A stretch of DNA of 64,000 nucleotides from Posidoniimonas polymericola (lineage in GTDB: Bacteria; Planctomycetota; Planctomycetia; Pirellulales; Lacipirellulaceae), in assembly GCF_007859935.1 (NCBI RefSeq), contig NZ_SJPO01000018.1:18447-82446 (forward strand). Direction: 5' to 3'. Made by a program: the position numbers and the translations under genes. The notes under the pieces were generated by a model. It did no database searches. It saw only the letters and a list, made by a program, of their open reading frames with translations, and was not told the origin of the DNA. Numbering within the stretch: the first letter of the stretch is position 1; each line of letters opens with the position of its first letter. Shown here in pieces: positions 15,902 through 23,634 of the stretch.

Positions 15902-17794
15902 ATGAACCACCGCTGCTCCAATCGTTCAAATTACCGCGCTGCTCGCCCGCTCGTGCTAGCACTGCTGCTGGCCCTGGTCGCCGGGCCCATCGTCGGCCCC
16001 GCCGCCCAGGCGGCCGATCCCCAGACCGAGGGGGTGCGGGTCGCCCAGAAGGGATCTGAGAAGGGTGAAACGAAGAGCGACAAGCCGGCCGCCAAGCAGC
16101 CCAAGGAAAAGGTCCGCTACGCCAACGTGGTGCTCAGCGGCGCGGTGCCCGAGGGCCCAGGCAGCGGCGGTCCGTTTGCGGACCTCAAGCCGCACCTGGC
16201 GAAGCTGATCGCCCGCTTCGACCGCGCGGCCGAGGACGACAGCATCGAGGGCCTGGTGCTCGACATCCGCAGCCCGGGCGTGGGTCGCGGCGGCGTGTGC
16301 GAGCTGCGGGCCGCCATCACGCGGTTCCGCGAGTCGGGCAAGACGGTTCATGCCCAGCTCGAGATGGCGACCGCCGGCGACTACCTGATCGCCTGCGCGT
16401 GCGACCAGATCATCATGCCCGAGAGCGGCCTGCTGGTGCTGCCGGGCGTGCGGGCGGAGGGCCTGTTCATGAAGGGCCTGCTGGCGAAGATCGGCGTCGA
16501 GGCCGACTTCCTGCACATGGGCGACGCCAAGGGCGCCGGTGAGACCTACACCCGCGACTCCTGGAGCCCGCCGGTCAAGAAGAACCTCACCGCGCTGATT
16601 GACGACCTGTACATCCAGATGTACGAGACCATCGGCCTCGACCGGCCGATGACCGAGGCCCAGGTCCGCGAGGCGATGGACCAGGGCGTGCTCGGCGCCG
16701 GCGAGGCGAAGCGGCTCGGCCTGATCGACCGCATCGCGTACCCCGACGAGGTCCGCCAGACGCTGGCCGACAAGCACGAGGGGAGCAAGCTGGTGTATGT
16801 CGAGAACTACGGCGGCAAGAAGGTCGACACCGACTTCTCTGGCCCGGCTGGGTTCTTCAAGCTGATGGGCGTGCTGGCGGGCGCCGGCAACGACGCCCCG
16901 GCCCGCGGCAAGAAAATCGCCGTGGTCTACGCGGTCGGCCCGATCATGACCGGCGAGAGCGAGTCCGACCTGTTCGGCGCGTCGACCATCGGCTCGACCT
17001 CGCTGGTCAAGGCGCTCGACGAGGCCGACCGTGACAAGGACGTCGTGGCGATCGTGCTGCGGGTCAACAGCCCGGGCGGGTCGGCGATCGCGAGCGACCT
17101 CATCTGGCGGAAGACGCAGGAGATCGACAAGCCGATCATCGCCAGCATGGGCGACGTCGCGGCGAGCGGCGGTTACTACATCTCGATGGGCGCCGACAAG
17201 ATCTTCGCCGAACCGCAGACCGTGACCGGCTCGATTGGCGTGGTGAGCGGCAAGATGGCGCTCGCCGGCCTGTACGACAAGCTCGGCCTGAACGTCGATG
17301 TCATCAGCCGGGGCGAGAACAGCGGGGTGTTCAGCAGCACCAACAAGTTCAGCGACAAAGAACGCCAGGCGATGCTGGGGATGATGGAGGAGATCTACGA
17401 GCTCTTCACCAGCAAGGCGGCCAAGGGCCGTGGCATGGAGCACGAGGCCCTGCTCAAGCTCGCCAGTGGCAAGGTCTACACCGGCCGCCAGGCAAAGGAG
17501 AACGGCCTGGTCGACGAGCTCGGCTCGCTGCAGCAGGCGATCAACGCGGCCAAGGTGCAGGCCGGCCTGAAAGCAGACGACAAGGTCCGCATTATGACCC
17601 TGCCGGAGCAGCCCGACTTGTTCCAGGAGCTGTTCGGCGGCGGCAAGGAGCAGCGGGAGGTCTCGGTGCGGGTAGAGGGCCTGGCCCTGCCGGCCGGGTT
17701 GCGGGACGCTGTCGGTCGGATGGGCCTGTGGGCCCGACTGCTGCAGCAGGAACGCGTCGGGCTGTTTATGCCGGTCGAGGTCGTGGTGGAGTAG
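15902..17794 (+). CDS. sppA: Signal peptide peptidase SppA, 67-kDa type
   Basis: Membrane-anchored serine protease of family S49 that degrades remnant signal peptides. It has 630 aa, the long two-domain form. Residues 14-40 give the N-terminal hydrophobic anchor. The first S49 domain carries the catalytic lysine at about Lys210 in MGDAKGAGE, and the second carries VNSPGGSAIASDL and the serine at about Ser422 in VAASGGYYIS, followed by TGSIGVVSG. These positions agree well with E. coli SppA (K209/S409). The 3' end overlaps the convergent metalloprotease gene by 29 bp. Confidence 0.95.
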   Translation: MNHRCSNRSNYRAARPLVLALLLALVAGPIVGPAAQAADPQTEGVRVAQKGSEKGETKSDKPAAKQPKEKVRYANVVLSGAVPEGPGSGGPFADLKPHLAKLIARFDRAAEDDSIEGLVLDIRSPGVGRGGVCELRAAITRFRESGKTVHAQLEMATAGDYLIACACDQIIMPESGLLVLPGVRAEGLFMKGLLAKIGVEADFLHMGDAKGAGETYTRDSWSPPVKKNLTALIDDLYIQMYETIGLDRPMTEAQVREAMDQGVLGAGEAKRLGLIDRIAYPDEVRQTLADKHEGSKLVYVENYGGKKVDTDFSGPAGFFKLMGVLAGAGNDAPARGKKIAVVYAVGPIMTGESESDLFGASTIGSTSLVKALDEADRDKDVVAIVLRVNSPGGSAIASDLIWRKTQEIDKPIIASMGDVAASGGYYISMGADKIFAEPQTVTGSIGVVSGKMALAGLYDKLGLNVDVISRGENSGVFSSTNKFSDKERQAMLGMMEEIYELFTSKAAKGRGMEHEALLKLASGKVYTGRQAKENGLVDELGSLQQAINAAKVQAGLKADDKVRIMTLPEQPDLFQELFGGGKEQREVSVRVEGLALPAGLRDAVGRMGLWARLLQQERVGLFMPVEVVVE

Positions 17795-18983
17795 CCGCCC
17801 TGCGGCGGCGTGACCACCATCCGAGGCCGGTGAGCAGCACAATCGCCGAGGGCTCGGGCGCGGCGGTCGCGCCGGGCGCAGTGGCCGCCGCGCCGTAGTT
17901 GTCGCTCCACGCCCGGTACTGCTCGGATCCGATGGTCGTGCTGGAGGGGTCGTTCGGCAGCGAGCCGGCGGGCTGGCCGACACTGTCGCGCCAGAGGGTG
18001 TAGTCGGCGGCGTCAACGAAGCCGTCGTCGTTGTAGTCGCCGAACAGCGGGTCGCCCCCGATCGGCGGCGCGATGGTCGCGACCTCCCAGCCGATGTCCT
18101 TGAGGGCGGCGGCGTCGAGCGTGGTGAGGTACTTCCGCGTGCCGTTGGTGACGTCGGGGTCGAGGGCCGCCTCCTGCACGGTGTCGAGGCCGAGCACGGT
18201 GCTCTCGACGCCGAACTGCCAGTGGCCGCCGAACGCCGACGGGTAGGAGCCCCCGTTGGCCGCGTACGCGTTGGCGCCGAGGAAGCTGTTGTTCTGCACA
18301 AGCGAGGACCACTCGTTGGACGCGCCGAGCCCGAGGGCGTGCCCGAGCTCGTGCACGGCGACCGAGTAGAAGTCGCTCTCTAGGAACTCAACGTCGGTGG
18401 TCCAGTCCCAGTGCCAGTTGGTGCTGGTGTCTGAGTCGAAGCTGATCGATCCTCCCCACGCGGCGAACTCGCCGTCGGGCTCGCCCCGGTGCACCACCTG
18501 CGAGAGGAACTGATCGGTGGTGCTGTTGATGAGGGCCAGGTCGGACGGGAAGTACGAACCTCCGAGGTTGTACCCGTAGCCGCCCGGGCCCCCGATGCCG
18601 AGCGTTGTGCCGGCGATCGACCTGGCCCCGGCGTAGATGCGGTACTCGTCGGCGTTGATGGTCGGGTCGACGATCGTGACGTTTGAGCCGGTGGCCGGGT
18701 GGGTGAACGTCTGGCTCCAGGTCCAGGAGTACTCGGCCGAGCCGTTGACGACCGGATCGGGGGTCCGCACCTCGGAGAACGAATCCTGCAGGATCTCTGA
18801 GTAGTAGCGTGCGACCTCTTCCAGGGCGGCCTTCGCGGCGGCGCCGGCCGCGGGGCCGTCCGGGTTGCCGGCGCCGAAGAAGTTGCTCGAGTCGTAGGAG
18901 TAGTCGAGCACGAGATTGACCGCGGCCGCTGGGCCGACCGCCACCAGGACCAGGCACAGCGACACCGTGTTCCGAAGCTTCAT
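17766..18983 (-). CDS. Secreted matrixin-like metalloprotease with dockerin-like segment and PEP-CTERM tail
   Basis: Protein of 405 aa; ATG 18983 has GGAGG 6 nt upstream and opens a signal peptide (LCLVLVAVGPAAA). The zinc-binding motif HELGHALGLG is at 211-220, followed by LTTLDAAALKDIGWEV at 286-301 as in planctomycete NF038122-like metalloproteases. The usual third ligand of HExxHxxGxx(H/D) is replaced by Ala221. Residues 314-333 carry the dockerin-like FGDYNDDGFVDAADYTLWRD, and APEPSAIVLLTGLGWWSRRR near the end is a PEP-CTERM sorting signal. It is probably surface-attached. Confidence 0.88.
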   Translation of the reverse strand: MKLRNTVSLCLVLVAVGPAAAVNLVLDYSYDSSNFFGAGNPDGPAAGAAAKAALEEVARYYSEILQDSFSEVRTPDPVVNGSAEYSWTWSQTFTHPATGSNVTIVDPTINADEYRIYAGARSIAGTTLGIGGPGGYGYNLGGSYFPSDLALINSTTDQFLSQVVHRGEPDGEFAAWGGSISFDSDTSTNWHWDWTTDVEFLESDFYSVAVHELGHALGLGASNEWSSLVQNNSFLGANAYAANGGSYPSAFGGHWQFGVESTVLGLDTVQEAALDPDVTNGTRKYLTTLDAAALKDIGWEVATIAPPIGGDPLFGDYNDDGFVDAADYTLWRDSVGQPAGSLPNDPSSTTIGSEQYRAWSDNYGAAATAPGATAAPEPSAIVLLTGLGWWSRRRRAATPPRPRPA

Positions 18984-19269
18984 CGTCCACCTCCGTGAGA
19001 TAAGGAACTCCCCCGCGTCCGTCTGCGGCAGCCTAGAGCCGATTTGTGGGGCGGTCAACGATAGCTGCCCCGGCCGCCTGCTGGCCGGTGGGCCGGCGGC
19101 CGGCCGCGGGACGCCGGCGGTTGACCCTTGGTCGAAAGCCCGCGTAGAATCTGGGTTTGCAGCCGGGCGGGCATCCGTCCGGGGATCGGCCGGCGTTGGC
19201 TTGGGCAAGCGTCGGCTCGTTTTCTGTCCAGATTGAATCTGCCCACTATGCTACGAGCGGGGGTCCCGC

Positions 19270-20556
19270 GTGCCTGGCGTTTGTGTGATCGGCCTCCAGT
19301 GGGGCGACGAGGCGAAGGGGAAGATCGTCGATCTTCTGACCCAGCAGTCCGACTTTGTGGTCCGTTATCAGGGGGGTGCCAACGCCGGCCACACGGTGGT
19401 CGTCGGCGACCAGACCTACAAGCTGTCGCTGCTCCCCTCCGGCGTGCTTACCCCGGGGGTCACCTGCGTGATCGCCGGCGGCGTGGTGATCAACCCGGCC
19501 AAGGCGATCGAGGAGCTCGAGGAGCTGGAGGGTCGAGGGATGACCCACCTCGACAACCTCAAGATCAGCGACCGCGCGCACGTCATCATGCCGTGGCACT
19601 TCGCCGAGGACCGCGTGCTCGACAAAAGCACCGGGGGCGAGGACATCGGCACCACGCAGCGCGGCATCGGCCCCTGCTACCGCGACAAGGTCGGCCGCTC
19701 GTTCGCCATCCGCATGGGCGACCTGTACCGCGACTCGTTCCCGGACCGCGTCCGCCACATCGTGGCCGCCAAGAACGAGATGCTCACCGCCCCCGACCAC
19801 CTCGACGCCGACGCCGTGATCGAGCAGTACACGGTCTTCGCCGAGAAGCTCCGCTCGCACGTCTGCGACACCACCGACATGCTGCTGACCGCCGCCGAAG
19901 AGGGCAAGCAGCTGCTGTTCGAGGGCGCGCAGGGCTCGCTGCTGGACGTCGACCACGGCACCTACCCGTATGTCACGAGCAGCAACAGCTCGGGCGTCGG
20001 CGTGTCGAACGGCTCGGGCGTGCCGGCCAAGCACATCACGCACACGCTGGGCATCGTCAAGGCGTACTCGACCCGCGTCGGCGGCGGGCCGTTCCCGACC
20101 GAGCAGGACAACGAGTACGGCCAGCACCTGCGCGAGCAGGGCAACGAGTACGGCACGGTCACCAAGCGGCCGCGCCGCTGCGGCTGGCTCGACGCGGTCG
20201 CGCTGCGGTACACGGCGCGGCTGAGCGGCGTCGACGGCATCAGCGTGATGCTGATGGACGTCTTGAGCGGCCTCAAGGAGATCAAGATCTGCACCGCCTA
20301 CGAGCTGGACGGCCGCACCACCGACACCTACCCCAGCCACGTCGACGACCTGCGTCGCGTCACCGCCGTTTACGAGACCCTGCCCGGCTGGGACGAGGAC
20401 ATCACCGGCTGCACGGAGATGGACCAGCTGCCCGCCGCGGCGCTGGGCTACCTGAAGCGGGTGAGCGAGCTGGTCGGCGCTCCGGTGGAGTACGTCTCGG
20501 TCGGCCCGGGGCGTGAGCAGACGATCCAAGCTGCCGCCGCCGCGGTCGGAGCCTGA
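19270..20556 (+). CDS. purA: Adenylosuccinate synthetase
   Basis: Catalyses GTP-dependent condensation of IMP with aspartate, the first committed step to AMP. It has 428 aa, standard length, with GTG start. The N-terminus reads VIGLQWGDEAKGKIVDLL; the usual phosphate loop GDEGKGK has Ala in place of the second Gly, seen in some deep-branching bacteria. Further signatures are QGGANAGHT, GTTQRGIGPCY, GTYPYVTSSN and the aspartate-binding TTDTYPSH region. It heads a same-strand run with uppS and cdsA. Confidence 0.97.
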   Translation: MPGVCVIGLQWGDEAKGKIVDLLTQQSDFVVRYQGGANAGHTVVVGDQTYKLSLLPSGVLTPGVTCVIAGGVVINPAKAIEELEELEGRGMTHLDNLKISDRAHVIMPWHFAEDRVLDKSTGGEDIGTTQRGIGPCYRDKVGRSFAIRMGDLYRDSFPDRVRHIVAAKNEMLTAPDHLDADAVIEQYTVFAEKLRSHVCDTTDMLLTAAEEGKQLLFEGAQGSLLDVDHGTYPYVTSSNSSGVGVSNGSGVPAKHITHTLGIVKAYSTRVGGGPFPTEQDNEYGQHLREQGNEYGTVTKRPRRCGWLDAVALRYTARLSGVDGISVMLMDVLSGLKEIKICTAYELDGRTTDTYPSHVDDLRRVTAVYETLPGWDEDITGCTEMDQLPAAALGYLKRVSELVGAPVEYVSVGPGREQTIQAAAAAVGA

Positions 20557-20622
20557 GCGAAAGACACCCACCAGTAACCGCCCCGCGAAGGCGCCCCCTC
20601 CATTCCGACCGCACCGACCCCC

Positions 20623-21378
20623 ATGACCGCCGGCGTCGACCCGCCATTGTCGCTTGCCGAGCTGCCCCCCGAGCGGTGGCCGAAGCATATCGCGATCATC
20701 ATGGACGGCAACGGCCGCTGGGCCGAGCGCCGTGGCCTGCCCCGCATGCAGGGCCACCAGCGCGGCGTGTCGTCCGTGCGGGCGGTCACCGAGGAGGCGG
20801 CCCGGCTCGGGCACATCCAGGCGCTCACCCTCTACTGCCTGAGCAGCGAGAACTGGAAGCGGCCGCAGGAAGAGCTCGACTTCCTGATGCAGATGCTCGC
20901 CCGGTACATGATCGATGAACGCCCGACGATCACGCAGAACAACATCCGCGTGTCGATGCTGGGCCGACGCTGCGGCCTGCCCGACGACGTCCTCGCCGAG
21001 GTCGACAAGACCATCGAGCTGAGCTCCGCCAACACCGGCATGCGGCTCAACCTGGCGATCAACTACGGCGGCCGCGCCGAGCTGACCGACGCCATGACCC
21101 GCATCGCCGAGGAGGTCGAGGCCGGCGACCTCGCGCCCGACCAGATCAACGAGCAGCTGATCGCCGACCGCCTGACCACCGCCGGCATCCCCGATCCGGA
21201 CCTCCTGATACGCACGGCGGGCGAGCTGCGGATCAGCAACTTCCTGTTGTGGCAGGTGAGCTACTCCGAGATCTGGGTCACCGACGACTGCTGGCCCGAC
21301 TTCGACGAGGCGACCCTCCACCGGGCAATCCAAGACTACGCCCGACGCGAGCGCCGCTACGGCGGGCTGAACGTCTAA
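20623..21378 (+). CDS. uppS: Isoprenyl transferase (undecaprenyl diphosphate synthase)
   Basis: Cytoplasmic cis-prenyltransferase that makes the C55 lipid carrier for cell-wall and surface sugars. It has 251 aa. The signature IAIIMDGNGRWAERRGLPRM supplies the catalytic Asp and diphosphate-binding residues, followed by GHQRGV; LTLYCLSSENWKRP and LLIRTAGELRISNFLLWQ with YSEIWVTDDCWPDF are the remaining conserved regions. It lies 66 nt after purA and 37 nt before cdsA, the usual uppS-cdsA order. Confidence 0.97.
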   Translation: MTAGVDPPLSLAELPPERWPKHIAIIMDGNGRWAERRGLPRMQGHQRGVSSVRAVTEEAARLGHIQALTLYCLSSENWKRPQEELDFLMQMLARYMIDERPTITQNNIRVSMLGRRCGLPDDVLAEVDKTIELSSANTGMRLNLAINYGGRAELTDAMTRIAEEVEAGDLAPDQINEQLIADRLTTAGIPDPDLLIRTAGELRISNFLLWQVSYSEIWVTDDCWPDFDEATLHRAIQDYARRERRYGGLNV

Positions 21379-21415
21379 CCCCGCCGCGCACCCCTAACTC
21401 GATCGACTACCACCT

Positions 21416-22369
21416 GTGCTCATCTGGCGACTAGTACTCGGCGTGCTGCTGGTGAGCGTGCTGGTAGGGCTGGCCTGGCTCGACTACGATTCGCCCCGGC
21501 CGGGCCTGTGGCTCTCGCCGCTGGCGTTCCTGGGGTCGTTCCTCGGCGCGGGCGAGCTGGTGCGGCTGTTCGAGAGCAACGCCAAGCTGTACGAGAGCGA
21601 CTCCGCCACCGGCCAGCCCCGCCACATCACGCCTACCCGCTACGTCGTGGCGACCGGGGCGCTGATCACCGTGGTCATCAGCTTCGCGCCGCTGTTCTAC
21701 CCGACCCGTGGCGAGGCGGTCGCCAGCGCGGGCTGGACAGCCATCGGCCTGGCGCTCAGCGTGCTAATGGCGATCGTCGTCGAGATGGCCCGCTACCAGC
21801 AGCCGGGCATCGCGACCATCCGGTTGTCGCAGTCGGTGCTGGCGATCGCCTACAGCGGCGGCCTGATGGGTTTCGTGGTGCAGCTGCGGCTGATCACCGG
21901 CGGCCGCTGGGGCGAGGAGGGCCGCTGGGGGCTGCTGGCATTGCTCTCGGTCGTGGCGATCACCAAGTGCAACGACACCGGCGCCTACTTCAGCGGCAAG
22001 TTTTTCGGCAAGCACAAGATGACGCCGATCCTCAGCCCGGGCAAAACCTGGGAGGGCGCCGCCGGCGGGATGGCCCTCGGGCTGCTCGGCGGCTTCCTGG
22101 TGCTGGGCCCGGTCGCCGAGCGGCTGGGCTGCGTCTCGGAGAAGGGCCCGGTGGCCTGGGTGGTTGGTGTGGGGCTGTACTCGGTGGCAATGGTGCTGGC
22201 GGCGGTCGGCGGTGACCTGGCGATCTCGCTGCTCAAACGCGACGCCGGTCTCAAGAATTCGAGCAGCTGGCTGCCCGGGTTTGGCGGCGTGCTCGACCTG
22301 CTCGATTCGATCATCTTTGCGGCTCCCATCGCCTACGTGCTGTGGGTGACCCAGCTGGTTGGGCCGTGA
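21416..22369 (+). CDS. cdsA: Phosphatidate cytidylyltransferase
   Basis: Integral membrane enzyme that makes CDP-diacylglycerol for phospholipid synthesis. It has 317 aa with GTG start and about eight hydrophobic helices. The family signature is visible as NDTGAYFSGKFFGKHKMTPI then LSPGKTWEGAAGG, and near the end DLAISLLKRDAGLKNSSSWL followed by GGVLDLLDSI. It comes directly after uppS; the two provide lipid carriers for the envelope. Confidence 0.95.
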   Translation: MLIWRLVLGVLLVSVLVGLAWLDYDSPRPGLWLSPLAFLGSFLGAGELVRLFESNAKLYESDSATGQPRHITPTRYVVATGALITVVISFAPLFYPTRGEAVASAGWTAIGLALSVLMAIVVEMARYQQPGIATIRLSQSVLAIAYSGGLMGFVVQLRLITGGRWGEEGRWGLLALLSVVAITKCNDTGAYFSGKFFGKHKMTPILSPGKTWEGAAGGMALGLLGGFLVLGPVAERLGCVSEKGPVAWVVGVGLYSVAMVLAAVGGDLAISLLKRDAGLKNSSSWLPGFGGVLDLLDSIIFAAPIAYVLWVTQLVGP

Positions 22370-22530
22370 GGGCCGGGCAGGGACCTGCGCCGCGGGGCGG
22401 CGGCGGCGGCTGTCTACCGCAGGAGATTTGTCGCAATCGTCACAACCCGAGTCCCTTGCGCCACTTGCGCCCGGCAACAAGCCAACTCCTGGCGTCGGTA
22501 TCCGCGGATCAGGTATAGTTTGAAGCAGCG

Positions 22531-22572
22531 GCGGGGACACGTGCCCCGCTGTGTCGGCGGCCGCGGGCCGCC
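22531..22572 (+). promoter_or_regulatory. Two adjacent hairpins between cdsA and phoH
   Basis: GCGGGG/CCCCGC (22531-22549, with an inner CAC/GTG) and the perfect GGCGGCC/GGCCGCC (22556-22572, 3-nt loop) lie side by side. They are followed by only alternating GTTGTTGTT, so they are a weak terminator candidate for cdsA or structure in the phoH leader. A TATAGT at 22514-22519 just before could be a -10 box. The rest of the 308-bp gap is featureless. Confidence 0.4.
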
Positions 22573-22677
22573 GTTGTTGTTCCTAGGAAAGACCCCATTC
22601 TTCAGCCACAGGCCGAAGGCGTTGCGTAGGCATGCGACAGCCGCCCGCTCGGCGGCCCGCCTCCCTACGCCCCTAGT

Positions 22678-23628
22678 ATGATCGAAGCTTTCATCCCGGT
22701 CAGTGGTCCCGACCAGCTCATACAGCTCTTCGGCCCTTCAGATCAACACCTTCGCCGCATCCGCGAAGCGGTGCCCGCGAAGATCCACGCGCGGGAGGGC
22801 AAGATCCGCGTCAGCGGTGACGAGGACGCCGTGCTGCAGGCGACCGCCATCATCGAGCGGCTGAAGAACGAGGTCGCGATCGGCGGGATCATCTCGCCCG
22901 AGTTTGTCGACAGCGTGCTCGCCGACCTCACCGACGCCAAGCCGACCGGGGCGTCGGAGATGAAGGTGGACGTCCAGCGGGCGGGCGTGAGCATCCGCCC
23001 CCGCACGTCGGGCCAGGGCCGCTACATCGAGGCGATCCGCTCGAACGACCTCGTCTTCTGCATCGGCCCGGCCGGCACCGGCAAGACCTACCTGGCCGTG
23101 GCCGCGGCGGTCGAGGCCCTGCGGCAGGACAAGGTCCGCAAGGTGGTGCTGGTCCGCCCCGCGGTCGAGGCCGGCGAGAGCCTCGGCTACCTGCCGGGCG
23201 ACCTGCGGGCCAAGATCAACCCGTACCTCCGCCCGCTGCTGGACGGCCTGGGCGAGATGATGGACTTCGACCAGCTCAAGCGTTACATGGCCGAGGACGT
23301 GATCGAGGTCGCGCCGCTGGCCTACATGCGCGGCCGCACGCTCAACAACGCGTTCATCATTATGGACGAGGCGCAGAATACGACCGTCGGCCAGATGAAG
23401 ATGTTCCTCACCCGCATGGGCGCCAACAGCAGGGTGGTCGTCACCGGCGACGCGACGCAGGTCGACCTGCCGCCGCACACCATGAGCGGCCTGATCGACG
23501 CCCGGCGGCGGCTGCTGGGGATCGAGGGCTCGGAGTGGGTGGAGCTTTCCAAGGAGGACATCGTGCGGCACCGCCTGGTGCAGGCGATTGTCGACGCCTA
23601 CGAGGAGGGCTCGGACACTCGTTCGTAA
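22678..23628 (+). CDS. phoH: PhoH family ATPase
   Basis: Cytoplasmic P-loop ATPase, 316 aa, belonging to the PhoH/YbeZ group, which works with YbeY in rRNA processing. An N-terminal KH-like region (residues 1-75) precedes the ATPase domain with Walker A GPAGTGKT at 131-138, VRPAVEAGESLGYLPGD, the Walker B IIMDEAQNTT and the GDATQVDLP switch. It starts the block phoH-pgpH-ybeY-corC, gaps 6, 9 and 2 nt, the classic association of this protein with ybeY. Confidence 0.95.
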   Translation: MIEAFIPVSGPDQLIQLFGPSDQHLRRIREAVPAKIHAREGKIRVSGDEDAVLQATAIIERLKNEVAIGGIISPEFVDSVLADLTDAKPTGASEMKVDVQRAGVSIRPRTSGQGRYIEAIRSNDLVFCIGPAGTGKTYLAVAAAVEALRQDKVRKVVLVRPAVEAGESLGYLPGDLRAKINPYLRPLLDGLGEMMDFDQLKRYMAEDVIEVAPLAYMRGRTLNNAFIIMDEAQNTTVGQMKMFLTRMGANSRVVVTGDATQVDLPPHTMSGLIDARRRLLGIEGSEWVELSKEDIVRHRLVQAIVDAYEEGSDTRS

Positions 23629-23634
23629 TGCCTC

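Noticed and set aside
15956..18301. Minus-strand frame of 781 codons opposite sppA
   Set aside because: Antisense of the S49 protease; Arg/Ala/Gly/Val repeats without motifs.
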